From Climacium dendroides (taxonomy: Eukaryota; Streptophyta; Bryopsida; Hypnales; Climaciaceae): 64,000 nucleotides of DNA. Positions 62,640-64,000 of the stretch are shown here, piece after piece. The notes below the pieces were generated by a model that was given only the letters and a program-made list of their open reading frames with translations, had not been told where the DNA came from and did not search any database. Both the position numbers and the translations under genes were made by a program. The first letter of the stretch is position 1. The number at the start of each line of letters is the position of its first letter. The stretch covers positions 15,314,001 through 15,378,000 of the forward strand of contig OX467082.1 in the NCBI GenBank assembly GCA_950106755.1. The letters are read 5' to 3'.

Positions 62640-63470
62640 GGAAAGTTGCGCGCTCTCTTCTAGTTTGTGTAGTAAAATTTTCAGATCAATACAAGATGTA
62701 CTGATTTTTTAAAGGCTAATCCAAGTTCACGGTAGGTTCCAATTGGAGTTCACCAAATTGCATTTTGATGGCTGCAACTATGGGGGCTTGTATCTCCTTC
62801 ATTCAATGTTTGTTTTCAATCAAATTTGTTGGGTTATGCTTCCCTTCAAGTCTAGTTATTGTGGTAAAAAATTTCATGTCAATTGAAGTTGTTTTGAATG
62901 TTTGGGAGCAATTTGAAGTTCAAAATCCGGACATTTTTTTATTACAAAGAACTTCAATGGCTTGTTTCTTCTTCTTCATACAATGTATGTTTTCAATCAT
63001 TTTGGGGGGGAAAGTTGTGCATACTAATCTAGTTAGTTAAATTAAAATCTCACATTAATCCAAGACGTTATCAGCAACTAAGAAACATTTTAGTTGAAGG
63101 AGGTTCAACTTTAGATGTGATTTTTTCAACATTTTGTTTGCTATTCTTTGACATTTCAAAGCCACTTTGAAGATATGATGAGTCAATTGAATGATAGTTT
63201 CTTTCACCAATGTGTTTGTGTGCTGGTTTCGAAATACTTTATAGTTTAAAGTTTTTTTCATTTGAGTAGGTTTAGAAATTGAATTTTACCTCCAAATGTG
63301 GTGCTAAGAAAATTTCCAACACTAATACATTATAATCTTGCAATCTATATGGCCAAATATCAAGTCGAAATTTGATTCACCTCATCTATTACACTACAGA
63401 ATTGTAACTATAGTTGATATTTGTATACCTTAGTGACATTTAGACCTATAATACTTCAAAAGCAATGATG
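62640..63470 (-). repeat. Dispersed 172-bp-unit family, copy 2, minus arm
   Basis: In reverse complement it aligns with 7,960-8,760 over all three internal units (CACAAACTAGA..., CTAGACTTGAAGGGAAGC, CACATTAATCC-type starts). It forms the right arm of the large inverted repeat in copy 2. Confidence 0.65.
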
Positions 63471-63477
63471 TTTTTAA

Positions 63478-64000
63478 CCCCTAAATGCTTGAGGCACCAT
63501 ATTGTGATGTCAACGACATTTTGAACTTAAATAAAACTTAACCAAGTTGCTTTTTTAGTAGTTAATATTTTTGAAAAAATCCTTTTTGAAGTCTTGTTTT
63601 ACCATCAAAAATTTGATTTTGAGAATGATTGATTTCCATTTCACTATTCCAAATTTTGTGCAAGGGTGTCCATTGTAATCTTGACTTTCTGTAGTATTGA
63701 GGGCTCCTGGAAATGAGCCTCAAATACACACACTAGATCTTGAAGAAAACATCACATTAGAAATTCATTTAAAAAATTGTAGAATAGATTTTGAGAAGCC
63801 ATAAATTGATTGGGGTTATGCATGGTAGACCCTTTGACCTTATATTTTTTTCGAGACAAAGTTTTTAGATTTGACATGTGAAAAGAGTATTGAAAGATTT
63901 CAAATCACTTTTGCAATTTTAACACCCTCATGATCAAACATTATAATCTTTCAATGTGTAAGTGATATTGTTGTGGGTTTTTTTCCTATTTGATCTCTAA
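63478..64000 (+). mobile_element. TTAA element E5, copy 2, cut by the window end
   Basis: TTAA at 63474-63477 precedes CCCCTAAATGCTTGAGGC, identical to the start at 43670. The right terminus lies beyond the window. Confidence 0.55.

Larger units (their letters stand above)
46108..64000 (+). repeat. Tandem segmental duplication, copy 2 (runs off the window)
   Basis: Collinear with copy 1, but with a 5.84-kb extra segment (47,435-53,276), two TA-target MITEs (56,947-57,249 and 60,257-60,502) and about 130 extra bp at 60,558-60,690. That last piece has a relative in inverted orientation at about 45,130-45,270, so it was probably lost from copy 1. The window ends at the equivalent of about 44,250 of copy 1. 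Confidence 0.8.

Noticed and set aside
1..64000. CRISPR array, bacterial operon or phage
   Set aside because: No regularly spaced short repeats of that kind were found; introns and plant gene families show eukaryotic nuclear DNA.

Overview
This window looks like nuclear DNA of a land plant. The three convincing genes all have plant-type relatives, two of them carry spliceosomal introns, and nearly everything else is AT-rich intergenic DNA full of decayed repeats. I cannot name the species. No rRNA, complete tRNA, CRISPR array or bacterial-style operon is visible.

Layout. 1-9.4 kb is gene-poor and holds dispersed repeat fragments. 9,467-11,221 (minus) is a four-exon plant nitrobindin-like heme-binding beta-barrel gene. 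11.5-18.8 kb holds small MITE-like foldbacks and repeats. 19.5-21.7 kb (plus) is a five-exon SEC14/CRAL-TRIO lipid-transfer protein gene with a likely 5'UTR intron. 22.1-24.6 kb is a TIR-bounded element with a WD40-like exon fragment, itself split by a second element. 25-31.6 kb is repeats, including a 570-bp palindrome. From about 31.6 kb to the end is a tandem segmental duplication of a unit of about 14.5 kb. Copy 1 is about 31,618-46,107. Copy 2 starts about 46,108 and runs off the window. Copy 2 carries an extra 5.8-kb segment with a single-exon BIG BROTHER-like RING-H2 ubiquitin-ligase gene (49,829-50,260).

The three genes have no obvious joint function: putative heme/NO chemistry, lipid transfer and ubiquitination. 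The dominant theme is mobile DNA. Comparing the two duplicate copies gives natural empty sites for several insertions. These resolve two non-autonomous Helitron-like elements (copy 1 only), a Stowaway MITE and another TA-target MITE (copy 2 only). A CACTA-type foldback with a TTT target duplication lies in the extra segment.

The most unusual signal is a recurrent group of elements of 0.2-2.4 kb whose outer ends read TTAA followed by CCCCTAAA or a close variant, in inverted orientation at the two ends. That architecture resembles piggyBac-type elements, which are not usually described from land plants. No transposase is visible, so the class is an inference.
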